Below, one piece after another: positions 15,327 to 23,335 of a stretch of DNA of 40,437 nt (its first letter is position 1; each line of letters starts with the position of its first letter). This DNA is from an uncultured Prevotellaceae bacterium (GTDB lineage: Bacteria; Bacteroidota; Bacteroidia; Bacteroidales; Bacteroidaceae): positions 1 to 40,437 of the forward strand of contig CAMJLB010000011.1 in NCBI GenBank assembly GCA_946406555.1, read 5' to 3'. The position numbers and the translations under genes are program-made. The notes beneath the pieces were generated by a model. It saw only the letters and a list, made by a program, of their open reading frames with translations, was not told where the DNA came from and ran no database searches.

Positions 15327-16538
15327 TTAAGAAGCACAGAGCTCGCAGATCTTCACCACCACCTGCATGGCCTTCTCCATCGACTGTATGGACACGAACT
15401 CGTATGGCCCGTGGAAGTTGATGCCGCCGGCGAAGATGTTCGGGCAGGGCAGTCCGCGGAACGACAGCTGTGCACCATCGGTGCCGCCGCGAATGGGTTT
15501 CACCTTTGGTGTCACGCCCACTTCCTGCATGGCCTTCAGCACCAGGTCGATGACGTGCATCTGCGGGTCGATCTTCTCTTTCATGTTATAGTACTGTTCG
15601 TTGACCTCGGCCACCACCGTTCCCTCGCCATATTTGTCGTTCATCTGTGCGGCACACTGCTGCACGTAGCGCTTGCGCTTCTCGAAGTTCTGGCGGTCGT
15701 GGTCGCGAATGATGTAGCTCAGCTTGCCCAGCTCGGTGTTCGTCTGCATGCCCACGAGGTGGTAGAATCCCTCATAGCCTTCGGTCTGCTCGGGGGTCTC
15801 GTCGGCAGGCAGCATCTGTACAAACTCGGCAGCCAGGCGGTTGGCGTTCACCATCTTGCCCTTGGCATAGCCCGGATGCACGCTGATGCCGTGGATGGTG
15901 ATCTTCGCCGATGCGGCATTGAAGTTCTCGTATTCCAGTTCGCCCACATCGCCGCCGTCCATGGTGTAGGCCCAATCGCAGCCGAACTTCTCCACGTCGA
16001 AGTGGTGGGCACCCATGCCTATCTCCTCGTCGGGGTTGAAAGCCACCCGAATCTTGCCGTGCTTTATCTCGGGGTGGTCGCGCAGGTAGCACATGGCCTC
16101 TACAATCTCGGCAATGCCGGCCTTGTCGTCGGCACCCAGCAGGGTGTGGCCGTCGGTCACGATGAGGTCTTCGCCCACGTGTTGCAACAACTCGGGAAAC
16201 TTCTTCGGCGACGAGACGATGCCCTCGCTGAGCACGATCTCCTTGCCGTCGTAGTTTTTCACGATGCGGGGTTTGATGCCGGCTCCTGAGCAGTCGGGGC
16301 TGGTGTCGTAGTGGCTGATGAAACCAATGGTGGGCACGTCGCTATCGGTGTTGGCAGGCAGCGTGGCGTAGATGTATCCCTTCTCGTCCATCTCTACCTC
16401 TTGCAGCCCCTCGCGCTCCAGCTCCTCTTTCAGGTAGCGGGCAAAGACGAGCTGTTTCGGCGTACTGGGCACGCTCTGGCTCTCTTCGGAGCTCTGCGTG
16501 TCGAACTGCGTGTAATTTAGAAATCGATCTGTTATCAT
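15327..16538 (-). CDS. pepT: Peptidase T (tripeptide aminopeptidase)
   Basis: 403 aa, cytoplasmic M20-family metallopeptidase that removes the N-terminal residue from tripeptides. His76 and Asp78 (SHYDTSPD), Asp138 (GADDKAG), Glu171/Glu172 (NPDEEIG) and Asp194 ([10 protein letters not shown]) line up with a constant two-residue offset with the zinc and catalytic residues of E. coli PepT as I recall them. The dimerisation domain lies between about 205 and 315, followed by [20 protein letters not shown] and [10 protein letters not shown]. Length matches the family (about 405-410). It is monocistronic, with a TATCTTTG box at 16561-16568. Confidence 0.96.
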   Translation of the reverse strand: MITDRFLNYTQFDTQSSEESQSVPSTPKQLVFARYLKEELEREGLQEVEMDEKGYIYATLPANTDSDVPTIGFISHYDTSPDCSGAGIKPRIVKNYDGKEIVLSEGIVSSPKKFPELLQHVGEDLIVTDGHTLLGADDKAGIAEIVEAMCYLRDHPEIKHGKIRVAFNPDEEIGMGAHHFDVEKFGCDWAYTMDGGDVGELEYENFNAASAKITIHGISVHPGYAKGKMVNANRLAAEFVQMLPADETPEQTEGYEGFYHLVGMQTNTELGKLSYIIRDHDRQNFEKRKRYVQQCAAQMNDKYGEGTVVAEVNEQYYNMKEKIDPQMHVIDLVLKAMQEVGVTPKVKPIRGGTDGAQLSFRGLPCPNIFAGGINFHGPYEFVSIQSMEKAMQVVVKICELCAS

Positions 16539-16560
16539 ATACCGTTTGCTTTAGTCGTTG

Positions 16561-16568
16561 CAAAGATA
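16561..16568 (-). promoter_or_regulatory. Bacteroidota -7 box (TATCTTTG) for pepT
   Basis: On the minus strand TATCTTTG is followed by GC, 22 nt before the pepT ATG. Confidence 0.6.
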
Positions 16569-16642
16569 AAAAATTATGCTGATATACGGAAGCATTTTGG
16601 GAAGATTAACGCGGACGAGGACACGGCAAAAATAAGATTCTG

Positions 16643-17035
16643 CTATGCATAGTCCAAAATCAGTTTGGCGTCAATGGCCAGCTTAGAATGAAGCAACTTT
16701 GCCAGTTTCATCGTGATGGGGCGATGCCCACTCATAATCTGGCTAAACTGAGACTCATTGATTCCTAATAGTTTGGCACCGTCTTTCTGACGCATGCCAT
16801 GAGTATAGAAATAGGCCTCGATGGTAGCGATGAGTGGTGACTTCTTGCGAAGAGGAAGGATATCCAGAAACTCATCCTCATAATTTGCCATCTGTTTGCT
16901 CAACAGTGCTATCTCGCGAGTGTATTCATTATCCATGTCTGGCTCCAGCATTCCTTTGGCCGTAGCTTCTGCTATTAATGACTCGACCCGAGACTTTATT
17001 TCGTTATACTGCTTGCGACTTGTTAACTTTTTCAT
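16643..17035 (-). CDS. higA: HigA-type antitoxin, XRE-family helix-turn-helix
   Basis: 130 aa. A helical N-terminal half is followed by an XRE-type helix-turn-helix at about residues 80-120 (MRQKDGAKLLGINESQFSQIMSGHRPITMKLAKLLHSKL). It is placed 20 nt downstream of the toxin gene on the same strand, the order toxin then antitoxin being the hallmark of HigBA systems. It should neutralise the toxin and repress the shared promoter. The protein is somewhat longer than the minimal HigA (about 100 aa) because of its N-terminal extension. Confidence 0.82.
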   Translation of the reverse strand: MKKLTSRKQYNEIKSRVESLIAEATAKGMLEPDMDNEYTREIALLSKQMANYEDEFLDILPLRKKSPLIATIEAYFYTHGMRQKDGAKLLGINESQFSQIMSGHRPITMKLAKLLHSKLAIDAKLILDYA

Positions 17036-17055
17036 TTGTGCTGTCCTCCACTTTT

Positions 17056-17349
17056 TTATATTGTTGAACTATCTATCTTGTCGTATTCGGCATGCGTACC
17101 TACGAAACGAATGTACGCCACACCGCCTATGAAAATGACTACAGCCACAAGGCGATAGTTGTTACCTCCTATGTTGAAGACATACCGGCCATTCTTAACA
17201 TAATCTGCCGATGGAAACGTCTTCTTTAAGTCTGCGTGGCTGCTCCACACAGCTGCTTTTACCAACTCTACCCATCTGTTCAGCGGATTTGCAGCATTTG
17301 TGTGCTGTTGTATAAATTTGTCTAACAATTCCTTGTTGGCTATAATCAT
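17056..17349 (-). CDS. higB: HigB-type mRNA interferase toxin
   Basis: 97 aa, beginning MIIANKELLDKFI. The body NPLNRWVELVKAAVWSSHADLKKTF, then YVFNIGGNNYRLVAVVIFIGGVAYIRFVGTHAEYDKID, is characteristic of the HigB_toxin family (RelE-like fold; ribosome-dependent mRNA cleavage). The longer frame starting at 17433 is rejected because a TATCTTTG promoter box at 17369-17376 lies inside the extension. It pairs with the antitoxin gene 20 nt downstream. Confidence 0.88.
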   Translation of the reverse strand: MIIANKELLDKFIQQHTNAANPLNRWVELVKAAVWSSHADLKKTFPSADYVKNGRYVFNIGGNNYRLVAVVIFIGGVAYIRFVGTHAEYDKIDSSTI

Positions 17350-17368
17350 AAATCGATACAATTTGTGG

Positions 17369-17376
17369 CAAAGATA
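17369..17376 (-). promoter_or_regulatory. Bacteroidota -7 box (TATCTTTG) for higBA
   Basis: On the minus strand TATCTTTG is followed by GC, 19 nt before the preferred higB ATG at 17349. Confidence 0.6.
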
Positions 17377-17495
17377 CATGATTCTTTTCAATTCTGCAAA
17401 CAAATTTGCAAAAAAGTAAATTTCGGAATGCATTCTGCGAAGTTAAAAAAACAAAAACTATATACGGAAGTTGCAGGCATTTAAACTTTTATGGC

Positions 17496-17503
17496 TATTT
17501 TTG
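17496..17503 (+). promoter_or_regulatory. Bacteroidota -7 box (TATTTTTG) for the first paralogous secreted protein
   Basis: TATTTTTG followed by C lies 48 nt before the ATG at 17552; a TTGC about 21 nt upstream is a weak -33 match. Confidence 0.55.
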
Positions 17504-17551
17504 CATCAAACATGTTAAGAACAAATCAACAACTAACCAACTAATTTTTTT

Positions 17552-20155
17552 ATGCTTATGAAGAAACTGTTTACTTTATTGCTCCTGACACTGGGCATGG
17601 CCATTGGCAGCGCTCAGGCACAGGACAAGAAGACGTGGGACTTCCAGAACGGTGGCCTCTCGCCCGAGACCATTGCCAACCTGGATGCCGACGAGGCCAA
17701 CTGGACCAAGGAAGGCACCGATGCCGACGGCAACACCACCGGATGGAAGGAAGCCACGAAACACACTGGTGCCTTCAAGGCCAACGACGTGGTGATTCCC
17801 GAGCTGGCCGGCATCGAACTGGTGAACTCGGGACTGTCGAAGAACAACAACGTGATTATCCGCAAAGACCGCGTGCGCCTGAACCGCAAAGACATGAAGT
17901 TCAAACTGCCGCAGCTGAAGAACGGACAGACCGTGACCATCGTCTGCCAGAGTGCCAACAGCTCGGCCACCGACCGTGGCGTGAAGGCCAGCTACGACTA
18001 CATGAAGCGCATAGAAGGACCTGAAGACAACTTGATACTGGGTTCGGAGGGTCTGGTGACCAACGTATGGCAGATTGAGGCCGACGGCGAAGAGCCGGTC
18101 GACGTGGAGTTCACTATGATTACTGGCGGCATCGACTTCCGCCTGATCATGATCGACAACGGTGACGAGGCCAAGGCCGCCAAGCTGGCCTACCTCTACA
18201 ATGGTCAAGACGACCAGGTGCTGGGCTACCTGCAGGCCAACGAGCTCTATCAGGTGACGCCTATCGACGTGACCACCACCACCGTGACCGCTGAAGAGCT
18301 GCAGGGCTACGAGGTGACCATCGTGGGCAGCAGCGTGCCTGCCGACAACGCCGCCGTGCAGGTGGTGAAGGAGGCTATGCCCTGGACGCCCGTGCTCAAC
18401 CTCAACGCCACGCTCTATCCCGCCTGGACCTACGGCGAGACAGTCGAGGTGGCCCCGGTGGCCATCGTAAAGAACAGCGGCAACGCCTTCTTCAAGGACG
18501 TGGAGCTAACCGAGATGAACGACATCAAGGGCCTCTTCATCAGCGAGGAGAATCCCATGCTCGCCGTTAAGCTGGGCGAATATTTCGACGGCGACGCCCT
18601 GTTGGCCCTGGCCATGGACAATGAGACGGGCGAGGGCATTGCCGACATCGCCGCCATTCACACCCACAACATCGGCCACAACGGCTATGCCTTCCTGCCT
18701 TACAACGCCAAGGAGATAACCCCGGAGGCGCTCGCCGTGCTGCAAAATGCCATTACCACCCTGCAGAACTCGAAGCGCGACATCACTGCTGCCAATGCAC
18801 CCAGCATCGCCCGTGAATATAAGCACCGGCAGACGCTCGTGACCATCACCCCGCCATCGCTGCCCAAGGCACAGGTCTACTACACCATCGACGGCTCGGA
18901 ACCCACCACCGCCAGCACGCCCTACGAGGGCACCTTCGCCCTGACGCAGCCCTGCACGCTGAAGGCGGCCGCCATTGCCGAGGGCTACACCCTGAGCGCA
19001 AGCGCCAGCCTCGACGTGCTCATCAAGGACCAGCCGCAGACACCCGTCATCAGCTATGAGATGGGCGACGGGCAGACCACTATCACCATGGGCTGCGAGA
19101 CCCCCGACGTGAAGATATGGTACAACTTCGACAATGCCGTCGACACCACCAAGTCATCGGTCTACGACATGGCCCAGCCCGTGGTCATACAGATGCCGCA
19201 GAATGTGACCGTCTTTGCCACCACCATCGACGAAGACCCCACCGAGGTGGTGTTCTCTGAAACGGCCACCCAGCGCGTGCTTGTGAAGAACCCGCGCGTG
19301 GTCATCGACGTGGCCGCCCACTTCTCGGCTCCGGCGTGGGACGGCATAAGCAATGGCTCGGGACTCTTCTCCGGAGGCAAGGACGCCACCTCGATGTACG
19401 ACACCACGCAGGAACCCATCGGCGAACAGGCCGACCCCGAGACGGGTGATGTGGTCTACACCTACCCGGAAGTGGAATGGCAGACCAAGGACGAGCCGGG
19501 CGACAACCCGCAGTGGACCGTGATGAGCAAGGGCCAGGCTGTGCTCTGGCAGAACAACAGCGCATCGACCGACAAGATCGGCACCAACGAGGGCGGCTAC
19601 TATCCCACCGTGGCTACCGACATCGACGAGCTGTTCCCCGTGACGAAGAACGACATACAGTTCTCGAAGATTTTTGCCGGCGAGGCCCCCAACGCCGCCA
19701 TACAGTCGAAGGCCACCTTTAAGGCTCCGCTCGACATCGTGGTGCTGGCCAACATGCAGGGCGGCCCCGTTGTGGCCCAGGTGTCGGCCGATGGCGAGAA
19801 CTGGACCACCGTGGGCGACGAGATCGCCAAGACCGGCTTTAGCCGCATGTGGGCCAAGTACGTGCGGCAGTATGAGGGCACCGACGAGGTCTACGTCCGT
19901 CTGGCACAGCTCAGCGGCGATGCCTCGGCCAAAATCTTCGACGTCTATGTGGCCAACCAGGGCGAACAGTCGCAGGCCTTGCTGCAGCAACTCAACGAGG
20001 AACTCAGCGGCATCAGCACCGTGGAACAGAACGACCGCCGCAAGGCCGTGAGCGGCATCTACAACCTGCGCGGCATGCGCCTGCAGCAGATGCAGCGCGG
20101 ACTGAACATCATAGTAGCGGCCGACGGAAAGGCCAGAAAGGTCATGGTGAAATGA
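17552..20155 (+). CDS. Large secreted protein with chitobiase-C-terminal-like repeats, paralogue 1
   Basis: 867 aa; the signal peptide MKKLFTLLLLTLGMAIGSAQA is cleaved before QDKKTWDF. ATGs at 17552 and 17558 are both possible starts. Residues about 25-210 form a beta-rich domain opening with WDF and SPETIANL. About 210-420 has a Rossmann-like pattern (AAKLAYLYNG, YEVTIVGSSVPAD, PVLNLNATLYPAWTYG, HNIGHNGYAFLPY). About 425-590 contains two CHB_HEX_C_1-like repeats (QVYYTIDGSEPTT; VKIWYNFDN). A further beta domain follows, and the tail GIYNLRGMRLQQMQRGLNIIV ending KVMVK resembles secretion tails of Prevotella surface proteins. Function is not known; binding or processing of surface polysaccharide is conceivable. 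A paralogue follows directly. Confidence 0.82.
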   Translation: MLMKKLFTLLLLTLGMAIGSAQAQDKKTWDFQNGGLSPETIANLDADEANWTKEGTDADGNTTGWKEATKHTGAFKANDVVIPELAGIELVNSGLSKNNNVIIRKDRVRLNRKDMKFKLPQLKNGQTVTIVCQSANSSATDRGVKASYDYMKRIEGPEDNLILGSEGLVTNVWQIEADGEEPVDVEFTMITGGIDFRLIMIDNGDEAKAAKLAYLYNGQDDQVLGYLQANELYQVTPIDVTTTTVTAEELQGYEVTIVGSSVPADNAAVQVVKEAMPWTPVLNLNATLYPAWTYGETVEVAPVAIVKNSGNAFFKDVELTEMNDIKGLFISEENPMLAVKLGEYFDGDALLALAMDNETGEGIADIAAIHTHNIGHNGYAFLPYNAKEITPEALAVLQNAITTLQNSKRDITAANAPSIAREYKHRQTLVTITPPSLPKAQVYYTIDGSEPTTASTPYEGTFALTQPCTLKAAAIAEGYTLSASASLDVLIKDQPQTPVISYEMGDGQTTITMGCETPDVKIWYNFDNAVDTTKSSVYDMAQPVVIQMPQNVTVFATTIDEDPTEVVFSETATQRVLVKNPRVVIDVAAHFSAPAWDGISNGSGLFSGGKDATSMYDTTQEPIGEQADPETGDVVYTYPEVEWQTKDEPGDNPQWTVMSKGQAVLWQNNSASTDKIGTNEGGYYPTVATDIDELFPVTKNDIQFSKIFAGEAPNAAIQSKATFKAPLDIVVLANMQGGPVVAQVSADGENWTTVGDEIAKTGFSRMWAKYVRQYEGTDEVYVRLAQLSGDASAKIFDVYVANQGEQSQALLQQLNEELSGISTVEQNDRRKAVSGIYNLRGMRLQQMQRGLNIIVAADGKARKVMVK

Positions 20156-20174
20156 GAGGGCTGAAAATGGCTAC

Positions 20175-20186
20175 GTAAACGTTTAC
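20175..20186. promoter_or_regulatory. 12-bp perfect palindrome GTAAACGTTTAC
   Basis: A perfect palindrome lies 20 nt after the stop of the first paralogue and about 35-75 nt upstream of the promoter of the second. The AAACGTTT centre recalls LacI-family operators, but no such regulator is in the window. Confidence 0.35.
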
Positions 20187-20201
20187 AATCTATTTGAATT
20201 G

Positions 20202-20237
20202 AAAAAGTCGGACTTTCTTTTGCAAGTTCGACTTTTT
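20202..20237 (+). terminator. Intrinsic terminator of the first paralogous secreted-protein gene
   Basis: A 14-bp stem (AAAAAGTCGGACTT / AAGTTCGACTTTTT, one G-U pair) encloses an 8-nt loop and ends in six T residues. The loop also carries the TTTG -33 element of the next gene. Confidence 0.88.
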
Positions 20238-20249
20238 TGTGTAATTTTG
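20219..20249 (+). promoter_or_regulatory. Promoter of the second paralogous secreted protein (TTTG-N19-TAATTTTG)
   Basis: TTTG at 20219-20222 and TAATTTTG at 20242-20249 are separated by 19 nt, a good match to the Bacteroidota consensus. The -33 box is in the loop of the preceding terminator. The ATG follows at 20291. Confidence 0.72.
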
Positions 20250-20290
20250 CAACCATCACAGTTATTATTATTTACTAAAACAATACTCTT

Positions 20291-22990
20291 ATGAAGAAAA
20301 TCTTTACTTTAGCTGCGTTGCTCGTGCTGGCACTCGCTGTCGACGCACAGGGCTATCGCAAGTGGGACTTCACATCGTGGAGCGCCCAGACCGTGGCCAA
20401 CCTGGCCGCCGAGGCCGAAAAGGGCGTGACGGGCGGTTCGTGGTCGGACACAGAGAAAGCCAGTGGCGACAACCCACAGGTGGGCAACTGCTACTGGTCG
20501 TATGGCGACAACGTCATCGACGGCGAGCTGGCCGCCAATGGCAGCGTGATTGCCGAGACCGCCGGCCTGATCTTCAACACCGGCTACACCACTCGTCGGT
20601 CGCTGGCCATTGCCGTGAACTATCCTTCGACCTCGAAGGGCGTCTATGGCGGTCCGCAGTATCTCTGGCTGGGTGGCGGCAAAGCCAAGAACGCCAGTGC
20701 ACGCATCGTGTGCTTCACCATACCCAAGGTGCGCATAGGGCAGCGAATCAGCATCACCGCCGAATCGCACAATTCCAGCGAGGCCCGTGGCGTGGCACTC
20801 TATGTGGGCGATGCTACCAACGATGCCAACCAGATTGGCGAGCAATTCAACCCTACAACCCTCGACACCTATACATGGGAAGAGGGATGGGAGCTGCCCG
20901 CTGGCTACGAAGCCGAGGGCGAGACCGTCGACATCCTGGTTTACAACACCAATGGCTGCCACATCTACAGCATCGAGGTGGGCACTGCCGACCAGAAGTC
21001 GAAGGTAGCCTATCTCTATGGCGGTTCGGCCGATGCCGATCTGGCCTATCAGGCAGTGAAGGACTACGACAAGTTTACCGTTGAGGCCATCGAGGCCAAT
21101 GCTGCCTTCACCGTCGACCAGCTCTCGCAGTACGATGCCATCGCCATCAGCTCTACCGTCGACAATGCCGATGCCATCGCCTCGCTCAAGACCATTCAGC
21201 CCTTCGTGCCCACGCTGAACCTGAACCCCGCCCTCTATGCCGCATGGGGCTATGGAAGCGTGAGCGAGGTAGAACAGCAGTTTGCCCTCGTGAGCAACCC
21301 CAACCACGCACTCTTCAAGGGCCTGGAGCTGTTTGAGGACAGCGAGACCGAAGGCGGCATGGTGGCTCCACTCATAGAGCAGGGAACCCTGCAGTCGCCG
21401 GCACTGGCCGGACTCTTCGAAAACGATGCCGTGCTCGCCACCATCTATGGCACCGACAACGTGGCCATTCACGGACACAACCTCGACCACAACGGCTATC
21501 TCTACCTGCCCTTCGACCAGACGGCCATGGCTAATGGTGCCAACATCGAACTGCTCACCAACGCCCTGCAGGTGGTGGCCAACTCGAAGGCTAAGATCAC
21601 ACAGGCTCCAGCGCCCGCCATCACCCTCGAGTATAAGGACATGAACACCAACGTGATACTGAAGAGCACCGTGCCCGGCGCACAGATCTTCTATACCACC
21701 GACGGCTCTACCCCCACCGAGCAGAGCACCCGCTATGCCGAGCCATTCAATATTGCCACTGAGGGTGTCACCGTGAAGGCCGTGGCTCTGGGCGACGGCT
21801 ATCTGCTCAGCGACGTGGCCGAGAAACTCGTCGACCTGCGCCATCAGGCTGCAGCTCCCACCATCGAGGTGGCTGCCGAAGAGGGCAAGACCACCGTTAC
21901 GCTGACATCGGCCGTAGAGGGAGCCACCATCTACTACAACTACGATGGCAACAACAAGACCAACAGCTCCTCGGTCTACACCGCTCCTATCGTGCTCACA
22001 CACCCGCGCACCATCTATGCCTTCGTCGTGGCCGACGGACTGGTGGACTCGGAGCTGGCTTCGCAGAACATCGGAGTGCAGGGCGAGAAAGTGCGCATCG
22101 ACGTGCTTGCCCACATGGATGCCAACTCGGCAGAATATAACGGAGGCAGCACCTCGACAGCATACTACTTCTCTTGGGGCAAAAACAAGAGCGGCGACAA
22201 TGGCTACAAGTACTTCAACCCGGAATCGCGCACTGAGGAGACCGTCATGGACGAGGAGCTGGGCGAGGAGGTCACAAAGGTGACCTATACCGAGATGAAT
22301 CCCGAGGAAGAGAAAGACTTCGAGAACGGCTGGATGATTCGTTCACGCGGTCAAATCGTTGACTGGGAGAACCTGAACACGGGTACCAACTTCGGCGACA
22401 CGGGCGGGTATAACTTCGCCACCGTCGACGACCAGAACCCCGACTTCCCTGCTACAAAGGGTGCCATCGTGCTGGCCGACAAGAACACCGAGCCCAGCGA
22501 CGGACAGAAGTTCCCCTACAGCGCCTATATCGTCACCACACAGAAGTATGCCGGCCCGTTCGACGTGGTCATCAATGTGGGCAGCATCACCAAACCCGAT
22601 GCCGATGCTCAGCACGCCATAGTCATTCAGACTTCTACCGACGGAAATGTATGGGAAAGCAACTGGCTGGTGCTGGGAGATACCATCAAGATAGAAAAGA
22701 GTGCCCGCCAGACCCACAACTTCACTCGTAGCTACGAGGGTACCGAGGAAGTGTACGTGCGTGCTTATCTTGCCGACTTCAACTCGAAGGTAGGCTTCTA
22801 CGACATCTACATAGCCAATGCTGGCGAGAAGTCGCAGGAGCGCACGGGCATCGAGCAGGTGGAGAAGACGGTGAAGACTGCCACCACCGGCATCTATGGA
22901 CTGAACGGCGTGCGTTACGCTACCGTGCGGCGTGGCTTCAACATCGTGCGCTACAGCGATGGCACCACCCGTAAGGTTCTGGTGAAGTAA
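20291..22990 (+). CDS. Large secreted protein with chitobiase-C-terminal-like repeats, paralogue 2
   Basis: 899 aa; signal peptide MKKIFTLAALLVLALAVDAQG, then YRKWDFTSWSAQTVANLAAEAEK. It has the same domain order as the preceding protein: WDF beta domain (with NCYWSYGDNV and RIVCFTIPKVRIGQRISI), Rossmann-like middle (KVAYLYGGSADADLAYQ, YDAIAISSTVDNADA, LNLNPALYAAWGYG, HNLDHNGYLYLPF), two CHB_HEX_C_1-like repeats (QIFYTTDGSTPTEQ; TIYYNYDGNN), a C-terminal beta domain, and the tail GIYGLNGVRYATVRRGFNIV ending KVLVK. It differs from paralogue 1 mainly in the region around residues 620-680. Its own promoter precedes it, so the pair need not be co-expressed. Function is unknown. Confidence 0.82.
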   Translation: MKKIFTLAALLVLALAVDAQGYRKWDFTSWSAQTVANLAAEAEKGVTGGSWSDTEKASGDNPQVGNCYWSYGDNVIDGELAANGSVIAETAGLIFNTGYTTRRSLAIAVNYPSTSKGVYGGPQYLWLGGGKAKNASARIVCFTIPKVRIGQRISITAESHNSSEARGVALYVGDATNDANQIGEQFNPTTLDTYTWEEGWELPAGYEAEGETVDILVYNTNGCHIYSIEVGTADQKSKVAYLYGGSADADLAYQAVKDYDKFTVEAIEANAAFTVDQLSQYDAIAISSTVDNADAIASLKTIQPFVPTLNLNPALYAAWGYGSVSEVEQQFALVSNPNHALFKGLELFEDSETEGGMVAPLIEQGTLQSPALAGLFENDAVLATIYGTDNVAIHGHNLDHNGYLYLPFDQTAMANGANIELLTNALQVVANSKAKITQAPAPAITLEYKDMNTNVILKSTVPGAQIFYTTDGSTPTEQSTRYAEPFNIATEGVTVKAVALGDGYLLSDVAEKLVDLRHQAAAPTIEVAAEEGKTTVTLTSAVEGATIYYNYDGNNKTNSSSVYTAPIVLTHPRTIYAFVVADGLVDSELASQNIGVQGEKVRIDVLAHMDANSAEYNGGSTSTAYYFSWGKNKSGDNGYKYFNPESRTEETVMDEELGEEVTKVTYTEMNPEEEKDFENGWMIRSRGQIVDWENLNTGTNFGDTGGYNFATVDDQNPDFPATKGAIVLADKNTEPSDGQKFPYSAYIVTTQKYAGPFDVVINVGSITKPDADAQHAIVIQTSTDGNVWESNWLVLGDTIKIEKSARQTHNFTRSYEGTEEVYVRAYLADFNSKVGFYDIYIANAGEKSQERTGIEQVEKTVKTATTGIYGLNGVRYATVRRGFNIVRYSDGTTRKVLVK

Positions 22991-23026
22991 GTTTCGGCAA
23001 ACGATCATATAGCCACTGATCATGAA

Positions 23027-23063
23027 AAATTGGGCTGGTGCCACAGAGGTATCAGCCCAATTT
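23027..23063 (+). terminator. Probable terminator after the second paralogue
   Basis: An 11-bp perfect stem (AAATTGGGCTG / CAGCCCAATTT) has a 15-nt loop, 37 nt after the stop codon. The following T-run is interrupted. Confidence 0.7.
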
Positions 23064-23115
23064 CTGTTTAAAACTGTAAAAAAATGGCTTTCTGGCAAAA
23101 AAACTTTCGAAAAAG

Positions 23116-23147
23116 TTTGGCCATCTCGTAAAAACATACTACCTTTG
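23116..23147 (+). promoter_or_regulatory. Promoter of tRNA-Pro (TTTG-N20-TACCTTTG)
   Basis: TTTG at 23116-23119 and TACCTTTG at 23140-23147 are 20 nt apart, the canonical Bacteroidota arrangement, 35 nt upstream of the tRNA. Confidence 0.75.
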
Positions 23148-23182
23148 CACCCGCAAAAGCAAAACAAGCCCTTGCAAAGGAT

Positions 23183-23258
23183 CGGGATTTAGCGCAGTTG
23201 GTAGCGCACACGTCTGGGGGGCGCGAGGTCGCTGGTTCGAGTCCAGTAATCCCGACCA
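23183..23258 (+). tRNA. tRNA-Pro (anticodon GGG)
   Basis: A complete cloverleaf is visible. Acceptor CGGGATT pairs with AATCCCG, the D stem GCGC/GCGC has loop AGTTGGTA, and the T stem GCTGG/CCAGT has loop TTCGAGT; discriminator A and an encoded CCA end the gene. The anticodon loop CTGGGGG (23214-23220) puts GGG at 23216-23218, reading CCC and CCU proline codons. The anticodon stem CACGT/GCGCG has an A-C mismatch at 28-42. An A-U pair would be expected there, so this is either a real variant or a base error. A strong terminator follows. Confidence 0.95.
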
Positions 23259-23262
23259 AAAG

Positions 23263-23306
23263 AAATCGCTAAGATGCTTAAAGTTAAGCACTCAGCGATT
23301 TTTTTT
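23263..23306 (+). terminator. Intrinsic terminator of tRNA-Pro
   Basis: AAATCGCT (23263-23270) pairs with AGCGATTT (23294-23301). An inner stem TGCTTAA/TTAAGCA strengthens it, and T residues continue to 23306. It starts 5 nt after the tRNA CCA end. Confidence 0.88.
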
Positions 23307-23335
23307 CTTTATGCCTTTTCCCTTGAAATTCCGGA

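Noticed and set aside
17350..17433. N-terminal extension of the HigB frame
   Set aside because: It contains the TATCTTTG promoter box, and HigB homologues start near MIIANKEL.
20309..22114. 601-aa open frame antisense to the second paralogue
   Set aside because: It is a shadow of a well-supported secreted protein gene with its own promoter and signal peptide.
23068..23259. Minus-strand open frame reading MVGITGLEPATSRPPDVC
   Set aside because: It is the antisense translation of tRNA-Pro and its promoter, a familiar artefact rather than a protein gene.
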